Source: Victivallales bacterium
GTDB lineage: Bacteria; Verrucomicrobiota; Lentisphaeria; Oligosphaerales; Oligosphaeraceae
Assembly (NCBI GenBank): GCA_017963875.1
Contig: JAGCTA010000353.1
Coordinates: forward strand, 1 to 25,278
Reading direction: 5' to 3'
Length of the DNA: 25,278 bases
The first letter of the stretch is position 1. Each line of letters opens with the position of its first letter. Below, in pieces: positions 1 through 6,356 of this stretch. The notes below the pieces were generated by a model. That model ran no database searches. It was given only the letters and a program-made list of their open reading frames with translations, and was not told where the DNA came from. The translations under genes and the position numbers were made by a program.

Positions 1-2
1 AG

Positions 3-452
3 TTCATCAACAAGGAACTGAACCAGGAGGCGCTGATCGAAGAATACCTCCCTGGACGTGAATATACTGTCATGGTCATTGGCAATGGCAAACGACAGGA
101 AATCCTTCCTGGACGTGTCACTGTCGCCGCAGAACACTATGGGAAGTATCCGATTCTGCGAAGCGACCTGCGAGGCGTCGGCCTGACGAAAGTCTCCATT
201 CCGCAAGAGCATTTTGATGAATGCGTCCAGTTGGCCGATGACGCATGCCGTGCCTTGAACTGCCGCGACCATATCCGCATGGACATGCGTGAAGACAAAG
301 ACGGCAATTTGCGGATTATGGAAGTCAATGGCATCCCTGGCCTCAAGCCAGTCAAAAGTTGGTCGCCGCAGATTTTCGCCCTCTATCATCCCGAAGGTGA
401 TTCCTACGTCAACCTCATCGGAACAATCATCCGTGCATCGTTCGGAATCTAA
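3..452 (+). CDS. D-alanine--D-alanine ligase-like ATP-grasp protein, C-terminal part (5' truncated by window edge)
   Basis: The reading frame is open from position 3 to a TAA at 450-452, so the N-terminus lies outside the window; about 149 residues are visible. The stretch [13 protein letters not shown] matches the ATP-grasp strand that carries a nucleotide-binding glutamate in Ddl enzymes. Near the end, [10 protein letters not shown] followed by MEVNGIPGL matches the family's Mg-binding Glu/Asn loop (EVN-x-xPG). Ddl enzymes join two D-Ala residues with ATP for peptidoglycan in the cytoplasm. Because only the C-terminal ATP-grasp half is visible, a related D-Ala-D-X or other carboxylate-amine ligase is equally possible. 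The next gene starts 29 bp downstream on the same strand, so the two may be co-transcribed, but no functional link is evident. Confidence 0.8.
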   Translation, partial: FINKELNQEALIEEYLPGREYTVMVIGNGKRQEILPGRVTVAAEHYGKYPILRSDLRGVGLTKVSIPQEHFDECVQLADDACRALNCRDHIRMDMREDKDGNLRIMEVNGIPGLKPVKSWSPQIFALYHPEGDSYVNLIGTIIRASFGI

Positions 453-481
453 GTCTGATATTGTTTGTCCAAATTGACAAA

Positions 482-3379
482 ATGATAACTCTATCCATCC
501 AGCCTGTTTCCATCATCGACCATGAGGGACGCCAATGGATTGACATCCAAGGGGAGTCGCCCCGCATCGTGCATGGCCGTCTAAGAGCCATCCTCATGCC
601 TGACCAGACCTTGCTGGACGAGGCTCCGCTTGCCCTGGATTCGGGTTTCTTTCACCAAAGGGTTTTCATGCGCGCCCCGTCGAAATACATCAAACATGTT
701 CGATGGGAGTTTATAGATACATCGGAAAACCTCCTATGGCACGGTGAAAACACATGGTCCAAGCCGCGCCAGTGGACTATCCACGTCATAATTTCGTCGC
801 ATACTGACATTGGCCTCCACAACTCGCAGTACATCCAACGCTTCAACGCATCCCGTTTCATCGACATGGCTGCTGAACTCTGCGACACGACATCCACATC
901 GCCCGAAGACGTGCGATATCGCTATTGCATGGAGGGCAATTGGTTCTGGGAGAACTACGGCGCAGACCGCGGAAAAGAAGCCGCACGGCGAATCGTTAGA
1001 GACTACATAGACAAAGGTCTGATGGGCGTCTTTGCTGGACACAGCGGAAACACATTCCAGACGTTTGGGCAAGAAGAACTTCAAAGAGTTACCTCAATCC
1101 GCGACAAACTATCAAGCGAATGGGGCATCTATTGCTCCACATTGGCCATGATAGACATGAACGGAATGCCCTGGGCAATGGTCGCCCCGTTTGCAAAGGC
1201 AGGTTATCGCAACATCCTCTTCGCCCCCAACCAGTGGAATCCGCTTCCATCAACCATCTGGCTATGCGATGGCGATGTCGGCGGTTTCGAATGGAATCCA
1301 GAGGCATCAGGCGGCGGCTCACGAATCGACTTTCGCCTGGGCTCCGCCCTCCCCCGCATCTTCTGGTGGGAGGCTCCCGATGGTCAGAGCCGTCTATTGG
1401 TCTCATCTGGTGGAAATTACAGCCAAAGCGGATGGCTTTTCGGCCTTGAAAACCAGAAGAACTCCGTACAGCATATTCTCACACGCATCTCCTGTGCTTT
1501 GGCCAAGAATCTTCCCAAACTGGAATCATCCGTTCCATACGATACATGGATACTCCCGAATTATCGTGACGACCAAGTTCCTGAAGACACTCTCGTCAAC
1601 CAACTGGATGTCTGGAACAAGTCATACGCCTGGCCGCACTTCAAGACAGTCGGAAACCCAGACGCTCCCTTTGAGGACTTGCGCAGCCGCTGGGGCAACC
1701 AAATCCCTGTTATGCGTGGCGATATCACGGGCGGCTGGTGGCAACTTGCAGCCAGCGTCGCAGACGTGCTGTCTCGTAAATTCGAGGCAGACCGCCGTCT
1801 TCCCGAGGCAGAAACCCTTTGCCGCCTTGCTGCCATAAAATCCGCAGAGTTCATATATCCGACTAAATCATTCGAACGTGCGTGGGATGCGCTTATCTGC
1901 AACGATGAGCATTCATACGGTTGCAGCGGCTATCAGGGAAGACGTGTTTTCGAGACCTGGCTCCAGCACAACGCATGGATTGACCGTGCCCTTGATACGG
2001 CACAACAACACGCAGAAAACGCCCTTTCAATCCTGTCCAAAGATGGATGTTCAGACAAGTCATCAAATGACCTTTTTATTTTCAATGCCACGTCTCATCA
2101 TCGCACTGAAATTGCAATCCTTCCCAGCGGTGACACTGCGCTAATCAAGGATCTTCCACCGCTCTCAGGCCGACATGTTCCTCGTACCGAATTCAAGCCG
2201 ACCTTCTCGACCGATGCCATCCTTAACTCGCCTCCGACGCTTGATTCCAGACATTTTCTTGTCAGGTTCGCTTCTGATGGCGGAATAGCCTCGATATTCG
2301 ACAAGGCACTCAACCGAGAACTGCTAAATACCACATCGCCATGGGCAGCAGGTACGCTTGTATATACTCAAGATAACCATAAAAGTTTTTCCACGCCACA
2401 ACAAGCCTCATTCATGGTCGTTCATGACTTGTTTGGCTGGCGTGTAACCGTCCAATCCGAATGGTCTGAAACTGGTGCAAGCGTATGCCAGAAATATTTC
2501 TTCCCCGACTATGCAAAACGGATTGAATTCGATCATACGCTTGTGCATGTTCGTGACATGGTGAATGCCAATAGATACCATCGTTTTCTTTACGCGGCAT
2601 TTCCCTTTGAGGTGCCGCAGGCACGCCGCCTCATATACGCTAACGGTTGCACAATGGAATATGCGAAAGACGTGACTGGACATGGCACCGACACCTATAT
2701 GGCTGCAAGGGATTGGGCATGTGCCGAAAATGACTCATGGGGCATCGCGCTTGCCATGCGGGACAGTCAATTAATTGAATTCGACCATATACATCCAGAC
2801 AAAACTGACTTCGGTGATGCTGGCAGTGGCTCCGAAATATATGCTTATCTCGCCAACGACTGGCTACAAATGCATGTCGCAGGTGGTTCGCATCTGCACT
2901 TCCGCTTCCGCTTTGCGATAATGCCATACAAAGGCAGTCATCATGACGCCAATATCACGGCAGAAACGGAATGCTTCAACTCACCTCTGTACGTCTATGA
3001 TACACAAAAACACAACGAGGCAAAGGAGTTGGATACGGCATTTGACACAAAATATACGGGACTGGTCGATGCCCCCCGCGCCATCCATGGTGAAAAGGAC
3101 GGCCAACTTTATCTTTTATGGGGAAGAAGTCTGTTGCCTAACCTGAACCACTATGAGGTTCACCGTTCCACTGACGCAGGTTTCACTCCATCAGCCGCCA
3201 CATTGGTCGCCACGGTGGAACCAAGCATATATTGTATTGAGCACCATGAAGAACTTGGATTGGGTATCCATGAACGCTATTACTATCGTATCTGCGCAGT
3301 GGACGACAATGGAACCCAGGGGCCATTCTCCAATGAGTTTTCCGCATGGACACGGGAACCACCCCAATCCCCCAAGTAA
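482..3379 (+). CDS. GH38-like (alpha-mannosidase superfamily) protein with C-terminal fibronectin-III-like domain
   Basis: The protein has 965 residues from the ATG at 482. An in-frame TTG at 461 would add seven residues; neither start has a clear Shine-Dalgarno, so ATG is preferred. After about 95 beta-rich residues comes [12 protein letters not shown], with H107 and D109 in the place of the zinc-binding H-x-D that opens the GH38 (beta/alpha) barrel. [10 protein letters not shown] (D225) lies where GH38 enzymes carry the Asp nucleophile and zinc ligand. The C-terminal half is beta-sandwich-like, and the last ~100 residues ([28 protein letters not shown]) look like a fibronectin-III domain. 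No signal peptide is visible, so a cytoplasmic role on imported glycans is inferred. It resembles the divergent HTDIG/HLDIG branch (DUF5054-like) more than classical alpha-mannosidases, so substrate is unknown. The stop codon lies two bases before an Rpn-gene fragment. Confidence 0.7.
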   Translation: MITLSIQPVSIIDHEGRQWIDIQGESPRIVHGRLRAILMPDQTLLDEAPLALDSGFFHQRVFMRAPSKYIKHVRWEFIDTSENLLWHGENTWSKPRQWTIHVIISSHTDIGLHNSQYIQRFNASRFIDMAAELCDTTSTSPEDVRYRYCMEGNWFWENYGADRGKEAARRIVRDYIDKGLMGVFAGHSGNTFQTFGQEELQRVTSIRDKLSSEWGIYCSTLAMIDMNGMPWAMVAPFAKAGYRNILFAPNQWNPLPSTIWLCDGDVGGFEWNPEASGGGSRIDFRLGSALPRIFWWEAPDGQSRLLVSSGGNYSQSGWLFGLENQKNSVQHILTRISCALAKNLPKLESSVPYDTWILPNYRDDQVPEDTLVNQLDVWNKSYAWPHFKTVGNPDAPFEDLRSRWGNQIPVMRGDITGGWWQLAASVADVLSRKFEADRRLPEAETLCRLAAIKSAEFIYPTKSFERAWDALICNDEHSYGCSGYQGRRVFETWLQHNAWIDRALDTAQQHAENALSILSKDGCSDKSSNDLFIFNATSHHRTEIAILPSGDTALIKDLPPLSGRHVPRTEFKPTFSTDAILNSPPTLDSRHFLVRFASDGGIASIFDKALNRELLNTTSPWAAGTLVYTQDNHKSFSTPQQASFMVVHDLFGWRVTVQSEWSETGASVCQKYFFPDYAKRIEFDHTLVHVRDMVNANRYHRFLYAAFPFEVPQARRLIYANGCTMEYAKDVTGHGTDTYMAARDWACAENDSWGIALAMRDSQLIEFDHIHPDKTDFGDAGSGSEIYAYLANDWLQMHVAGGSHLHFRFRFAIMPYKGSHHDANITAETECFNSPLYVYDTQKHNEAKELDTAFDTKYTGLVDAPRAIHGEKDGQLYLLWGRSLLPNLNHYEVHRSTDAGFTPSAATLVATVEPSIYCIEHHEELGLGIHERYYYRICAVDDNGTQGPFSNEFSAWTREPPQSPK

Positions 3380-3381
3380 AG

Positions 3382-3528
3382 CATCATCGTTCAGGAAGAT
3401 GACCTTCAGGTCAAGAAGGTTGAAAAACTCCTGTGGGAGCAGCAGAAGATTATCGAAGCCTTGCAACAAGAAACTGATTCACACACAACAACCAAATCTT
3501 GCAGGAGGGGCAGAAAACTATCGAAGCC
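3382..3528 (-). pseudogene. Decayed fragments of an Rpn-family gene (two partial copies of an internal segment)
   Basis: Positions 3382-3467 align without gaps to 3938-4023 inside the intact Rpn gene, with 5 mismatches in 86 bases. On the minus strand both give LQGFDNLL-x-LxQEFF-x-LLDLKV. A second, more diverged fragment at 3487-3528 reads GFDSFLPLLQ on the same strand, matching GFDNLLPLLQ of the intact gene. The catalytic part and C-terminus are absent, so this cannot be functional. It is best read as the remains of an earlier tandem or recombined Rpn copy. The fragment boundary falls two bases after the stop of the upstream GH38-like gene. The spacer from 3529 to 3569 holds nothing else I can identify. 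Confidence 0.65.
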
Positions 3529-3569
3529 TTATATCGGCATATTCCATATCCCAATTAGTGTCCTGCCCT

Positions 3570-3809
3570 TTATTTGCTGGCAATCTTCATGAAATCCTTG
3601 ACGGACATCCCTAGAAGTGCCCTGATTTCATCTGGGGATTTGCCCATTGCCAGCATCTTCATGGCGATTGCCTGATACGCATCGTTTTTCCCTATCGCTA
3701 TTCCCTTCTGACAGCCAATCTCTATGCCCTCTTTTCTTCCCTCCACTCTACCCTCTTTTCTGCCTCTGGCGATGCCGTCGATCTGCGCGTAGTGGAACAT
3801 GTCGTACAT
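3570..3809 (-). CDS. Putative internally initiated small protein: C-terminal 79 residues of the Rpn gene
   Basis: Inside the Rpn gene and in its reading frame, the ATG at 3809-3807 (Met235 of the full protein) is preceded by a near-perfect Shine-Dalgarno, GGAGG at 3822-3818, with an 8-base spacer. This site looks stronger than the one in front of the full gene. Its product would begin MYDMFHYAQIDG and consist of the GRKEG-rich helical tail without the nuclease domain. For Escherichia coli rpnE, as I recall published work, an internally started C-terminal protein is made and restrains the full nuclease. The same arrangement is inferred here. The codons themselves (Glu-Glu-Lys) could give this sequence by chance, so expression is unproven. 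Confidence 0.5.
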   Translation of the reverse strand: MYDMFHYAQIDGIARGRKEGRVEGRKEGIEIGCQKGIAIGKNDAYQAIAMKMLAMGKSPDEIRALLGMSVKDFMKIASK

Positions 3810-4511
3810 TGTCTTTTCCTCCGTGTTTGGTTTAATTGAAAATTCATCCTTCAGGATTCTCTCCCTGTCGGGCGTGGATATGTTGCTTGAAATCAGCGTG
3901 TGAAGAAGCCGCAGGGTCGGGTTTCCGACGGGCGGGACATCATCGTTCAGGCAGATGACCTTCAGGTCAAGAAGGTCGAAAAACTCCTGTAGGAGCGGCA
4001 GAAGGTTATCGAAGCCTTGCAACGGTAAATTCCCCATGACCACATGGCAGACTTTGTTCGCGTATTTGAGCGGTGCGCGCGGACAAATCCAGATGGAATG
4101 GACTTTCCTCAGACCCGCATAGTCGTCATTGTCAAACAGCATTCCCTTTTGCGATACGATTATCTTTGAAAGATAATATATACCTCTTTTAATATAATAC
4201 AACATGGGATGAATCCTGTTCTGGAACTCGATGTTGACGATGTGACATTCTTTGTCTGAAACCGCCCCTGGCAGCCGTGCATTGAAGACAATGTCAAACA
4301 TGCTGTCGTTGGCCGTATCCAGATTGCTGAACTGGATGTAGCGTGAATCATCGTGCGGGGAAAGGCACTCACTCGCTATCTGTGCGACAGGGGTGTCGCC
4401 GAACTCTGGAATCAGCCCCTTCAGAAGCAAGGCGACGACATCGCGAATTCTGAATATCCCCTTCATGAAGCCATCCGTCTGCCGATATGTGATTTTCCTG
4501 CTTTTTGCCAT
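3570..4511 (-). CDS. Rpn-family recombination-promoting nuclease / PD-(D/E)XK transposase-like protein
   Basis: The 313-residue protein has the layout of the Rpn/YhgA-like family, whose members are PD-(D/E)XK endonucleases that raise RecA-independent recombination in enterobacteria. The N-terminus (DGFMKGIF-x5-VVALLLKGLIP) fits the family's opening F-K-x-x-F motif. The catalytic core is visible as FDIVF (D73) and IVNIEFQNR (E95, Q97). The C-terminal ~80 residues contain repeated GRKEG/GxxxG turns of a probable helical oligomerisation tail, typical of the family. The length is usual and no catalytic residue is missing, so it appears intact. The ATG at 4511 has AGGAG nine bases upstream. A likely second start inside the gene is listed separately. 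Decayed copies lie just downstream and an AT-rich spacer upstream. I see no terminal inverted repeats that would make it a classical insertion sequence. Confidence 0.8.
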   Translation of the reverse strand: MAKSRKITYRQTDGFMKGIFRIRDVVALLLKGLIPEFGDTPVAQIASECLSPHDDSRYIQFSNLDTANDSMFDIVFNARLPGAVSDKECHIVNIEFQNRIHPMLYYIKRGIYYLSKIIVSQKGMLFDNDDYAGLRKVHSIWICPRAPLKYANKVCHVVMGNLPLQGFDNLLPLLQEFFDLLDLKVICLNDDVPPVGNPTLRLLHTLISSNISTPDRERILKDEFSIKPNTEEKTMYDMFHYAQIDGIARGRKEGRVEGRKEGIEIGCQKGIAIGKNDAYQAIAMKMLAMGKSPDEIRALLGMSVKDFMKIASK

Positions 4512-4533
4512 GATATGGTTCTCCTTTTCACCT

Positions 4534-4554
4534 CATAGATATGGGGAATCTATG
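4534..4554. repeat. 7-bp inverted repeat CATAGAT-N7-ATCTATG just upstream of the Rpn start codon
   Basis: CATAGAT at 4534-4540 and ATCTATG at 4548-4554 are perfect complements separated by 7 bases. It lies 23 bases upstream of the Rpn start codon, in the probable leader or promoter-proximal DNA. It could be an operator or a leader hairpin. The right arm contains GGAATCTAT (4545-4553), the complement of the ATAGATTCC word found in both AT-rich spacers of the window. Confidence 0.45.
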
Positions 4555-4555
4555 T

Positions 4556-4680
4556 CATGGCAATAATATTATTTTTTTATTTTGTCAATATATGTAATTA
4601 ACTAATTTTAAATAAAATATAAATCTATAAAATAATCATATAGATTCCTATAAAATCTTTTTATTTCATACTCCAAAGAC
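4556..4680. other. AT-rich non-coding spacer with inverted ATAGATT words
   Basis: The stretch is almost entirely A and T, sharply unlike the flanking genes, with no credible gene on either strand. It contains the perfect inverted repeat AATCTATA (4622-4629) / TATAGATT (4639-4646) around a 9-base spacer. The right arm continues into ATAGATTCC (4640-4648), the word that is tandemly repeated at 24041-24120. It may be a regulatory or nucleoid-protein-bound region, or the remains of a mobile insertion. Confidence 0.5.
4563..4588 (-). promoter_or_regulatory. Possible promoter of the Rpn gene
   Basis: Read on the minus strand, TTGACA (4588-4583) is a perfect -35 hexamer. TATTAT (4568-4563) is a five-of-six match to the -10 but the 14-base spacer is short. 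A 17-base spacer would give only TATTGC. The surrounding DNA is nearly all A/T, so chance matches are likely. Placement about 50 bases before the start codon is reasonable. Confidence 0.3.
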
Positions 4681-4681
4681 T

Positions 4682-4725
4682 AAAAAAGGGCAACAAAGTG
4701 TTTCTAGAAAAACAGATCTGCCCTT
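4682..4725 (-). terminator. Rho-independent-type terminator of the 4743-8336 operon
   Basis: Read on the minus strand, AAGGGCA (4725-4719) pairs with TGCCCTT (4692-4686), followed directly by four more Ts. The 26-base loop contains a smaller perfect palindrome, TTTCTAGAAA (4701-4710). It starts 17 bases after the stop of the upstream gene, where a terminator is expected. The loop is longer than usual. Confidence 0.5.
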
Positions 4726-4742
4726 ATGAGAGATTGGGGGGC

Positions 4743-5819
4743 TCAAGAAAGGATATCCGAGGGGGACAAGTCGAGCCACTCTATGGCCTCTAGCCAGCGT
4801 GAAAGGTCCTTTGGAGTCGGGTCGAAATTATTTGTACCAAAGGAAAAACGCGCGCCCAGCGTTTTTGCCATTTTCAGAAAGCACGGTCTTGGAAAGGGCG
4901 AGCCAGCCTGAACTTCCAACGCAATGCCATGGTCAATCGCCTTGGAAATGACGGCCTTCATGCGTTCCTCCGTCCAAAGTGCGTCATAGAATGCGGCCAC
5001 TTCCTTGGGCAGATAGGTCGGATTCGCCAGGATGGTAATGGGTTCGTCCAAAATCCGCAGGGTATGGGCGACATAGCCTTCCATCCATTCCGCAGGATTC
5101 GGGATAGATTGGTCCAGCCAAAGGCGGTTGTCCCGTCCCGACGGCAACTTTCCCATGATCATCGTATCCGCAAGGATGTAGTCGAAGCGGGAGCGTGTCT
5201 CCGAGTCGATCTGCTTGAACCAATCGCGGTCGTTGACCTGAATACCGACAGGAAGACGATGATCGCCGACAACCACTTTCTTCGCCTCATCGGCGAAGGC
5301 ACGAAGCCTGGCGTTGTCGTAGATTTCCCATTCACGCCCGTGATTTTCCATCGCCGTGGAGCGTATGCCTGAATCAAGTTCGCGATCTGCGGCCAGAGCG
5401 GGCGTCATGCCGCCACGGATGTGAAGATGCCAGTCGGTCAGCGTAATGCCACGTTTCTTACAGGAGGTCATCAGCATATTGAAAACAGGCGTCCTAGGAT
5501 ATTTGGGATCGGCTATTTGTGCATTCACCGTATAAACGAGCAACGTTAGGGAGTGGCAGGAACCGCACGTCAGCACGATTCTCGCGGGTGTCTGAACAAA
5601 ACTGGCCACCTCAATGGCAGCGCGCGCGGGGATGCCCCCCTCGCCTGGACGGTGCTCCATCAGAAGACTGCATTCCTTGTCATTGTAGTCTGCGCTCCAG
5701 ACGCTCCCTGGCGGCTCCTCCAGCAGAAAGCGTATCCTGCCGCCCTTCGGCACCTGAGCCGTCAGTTCACTTGGCAGTTCCTTTAGAGAAAACGCATCGC
5801 CGTTCTTGAGTGTGGTCAT
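4743..5819 (-). CDS. Predicted metal-dependent TIM-barrel hydrolase (PHP/amidohydrolase-like), unknown substrate
   Basis: The 358-residue protein has no signal peptide. Residues 1-105 are beta-rich and of unknown type. From about 120 the sequence looks like a (beta/alpha) barrel: TDWHLHIRGGMTP has D129, H131 and H133, resembling the first-strand HxH metal motif of PHP and amidohydrolase enzymes. ENHGREW supplies H160. Later strand-end motifs are VGIQVND, YILADTM, ILANPTYLP, ALEVQAGS and FSFGTNNFD, in the order expected for successive barrel strands. It is probably a cytoplasmic metal-dependent hydrolase or phosphoesterase, but I cannot name the substrate. The ATG at 5819 has AGGTG a few bases upstream. 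It starts 8 bp after the stop of the thioredoxin-like gene, so the two are almost certainly co-transcribed, and a terminator follows. Confidence 0.55.
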   Translation of the reverse strand: MTTLKNGDAFSLKELPSELTAQVPKGGRIRFLLEEPPGSVWSADYNDKECSLLMEHRPGEGGIPARAAIEVASFVQTPARIVLTCGSCHSLTLLVYTVNAQIADPKYPRTPVFNMLMTSCKKRGITLTDWHLHIRGGMTPALAADRELDSGIRSTAMENHGREWEIYDNARLRAFADEAKKVVVGDHRLPVGIQVNDRDWFKQIDSETRSRFDYILADTMIMGKLPSGRDNRLWLDQSIPNPAEWMEGYVAHTLRILDEPITILANPTYLPKEVAAFYDALWTEERMKAVISKAIDHGIALEVQAGSPFPRPCFLKMAKTLGARFSFGTNNFDPTPKDLSRWLEAIEWLDLSPSDILS

Positions 5820-5827
5820 GGCTGCAC

Positions 5828-6289
5828 CTATTTGCCGTCCTTAATCAACTCTTTGATATGCTTCACGTATTTATCTGGACCGCCCTGTTTGTAGCCAGTT
5901 TTACCGATGATCTCGCCTTTTTTGTCGAGAAGCAGTACGGTCGGATAACCGCGGATGCCGTACTTCTTCGCAAGATTCTGATTCTGGCTCTTCAGGTTGT
6001 CATCCTGCTGAATCTTGCTGGGAAAATCCGCCTTGAAGAGAATCAATTTTCTTCCTGCATACTTCAAAAACGGCTCCTTGCTCAGGACCTCGCCCTCCAG
6101 ACGCTTGCACCAGATGCACCAGTCGGACCCCGTGAAAAGCGCGAAAATCGGCTTATGCGACTTCTTCGCCTTCTCTAGACAGGCCGCGAAGTCCTCGCTC
6201 CAGGTAGCCTTCTCATCAACCTCCTTCGCATCCTCAGCAAAACATGCCATAGCAACACAAATCATCAGTACTGCAACTAATCTTTTCAT
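5828..6289 (-). CDS. Secreted thioredoxin-fold protein with CIWC active site
   Basis: The 153-residue protein begins with a signal peptide (MKRLVAVLMICVAMACFAED, likely cut near residue 18). The mature part has the thioredoxin-like order: PIFALFTGSDWCIWCKRL with redox cysteines C58 and C61, then FKADFP, then GIRGYPTVLLLD with the cis-proline P116 opposite the active site. The GSDWCxWC form is typical of the periplasmic DUF255/Thioredoxin_7-like branch. Such proteins act in the periplasm as disulfide reductases or isomerases. AGGAG precedes the ATG at a normal distance. It lies 67 bp after a secreted glycoside hydrolase gene and 8 bp before the PHP-like gene. A role in keeping disulfides of exported enzymes correct is possible but inferred only from position. 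Confidence 0.8.
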   Translation of the reverse strand: MKRLVAVLMICVAMACFAEDAKEVDEKATWSEDFAACLEKAKKSHKPIFALFTGSDWCIWCKRLEGEVLSKEPFLKYAGRKLILFKADFPSKIQQDDNLKSQNQNLAKKYGIRGYPTVLLLDKKGEIIGKTGYKQGGPDKYVKHIKELIKDGK

Positions 6290-6356
6290 TGTCTGAATCT
6301 CCTATTTCTTGGGTTGTTTCCAATAGAGAATACGGCTGATGAAACTCTTCTAGAGA

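Noticed and set aside
1191..1838. A 215-residue plus-strand frame inside the GH38-like gene
   Set aside because: It is out of frame with the well-supported 965-residue protein, Ser/Arg/Pro-rich, and without a family match or start signal.
3153..3614. A 153-residue plus-strand frame running from the GH38-like gene end across the Rpn fragments
   Set aside because: Its first half is a shifted frame of the FN3-like domain and its second half is antisense to the Rpn remnant, so it is a chance joining.
3382..4554. Classical insertion sequence around the Rpn gene
   Set aside because: I see no matching terminal inverted repeats or target-site duplication at the ends. The inverted repeats present are short and lie on one side only.
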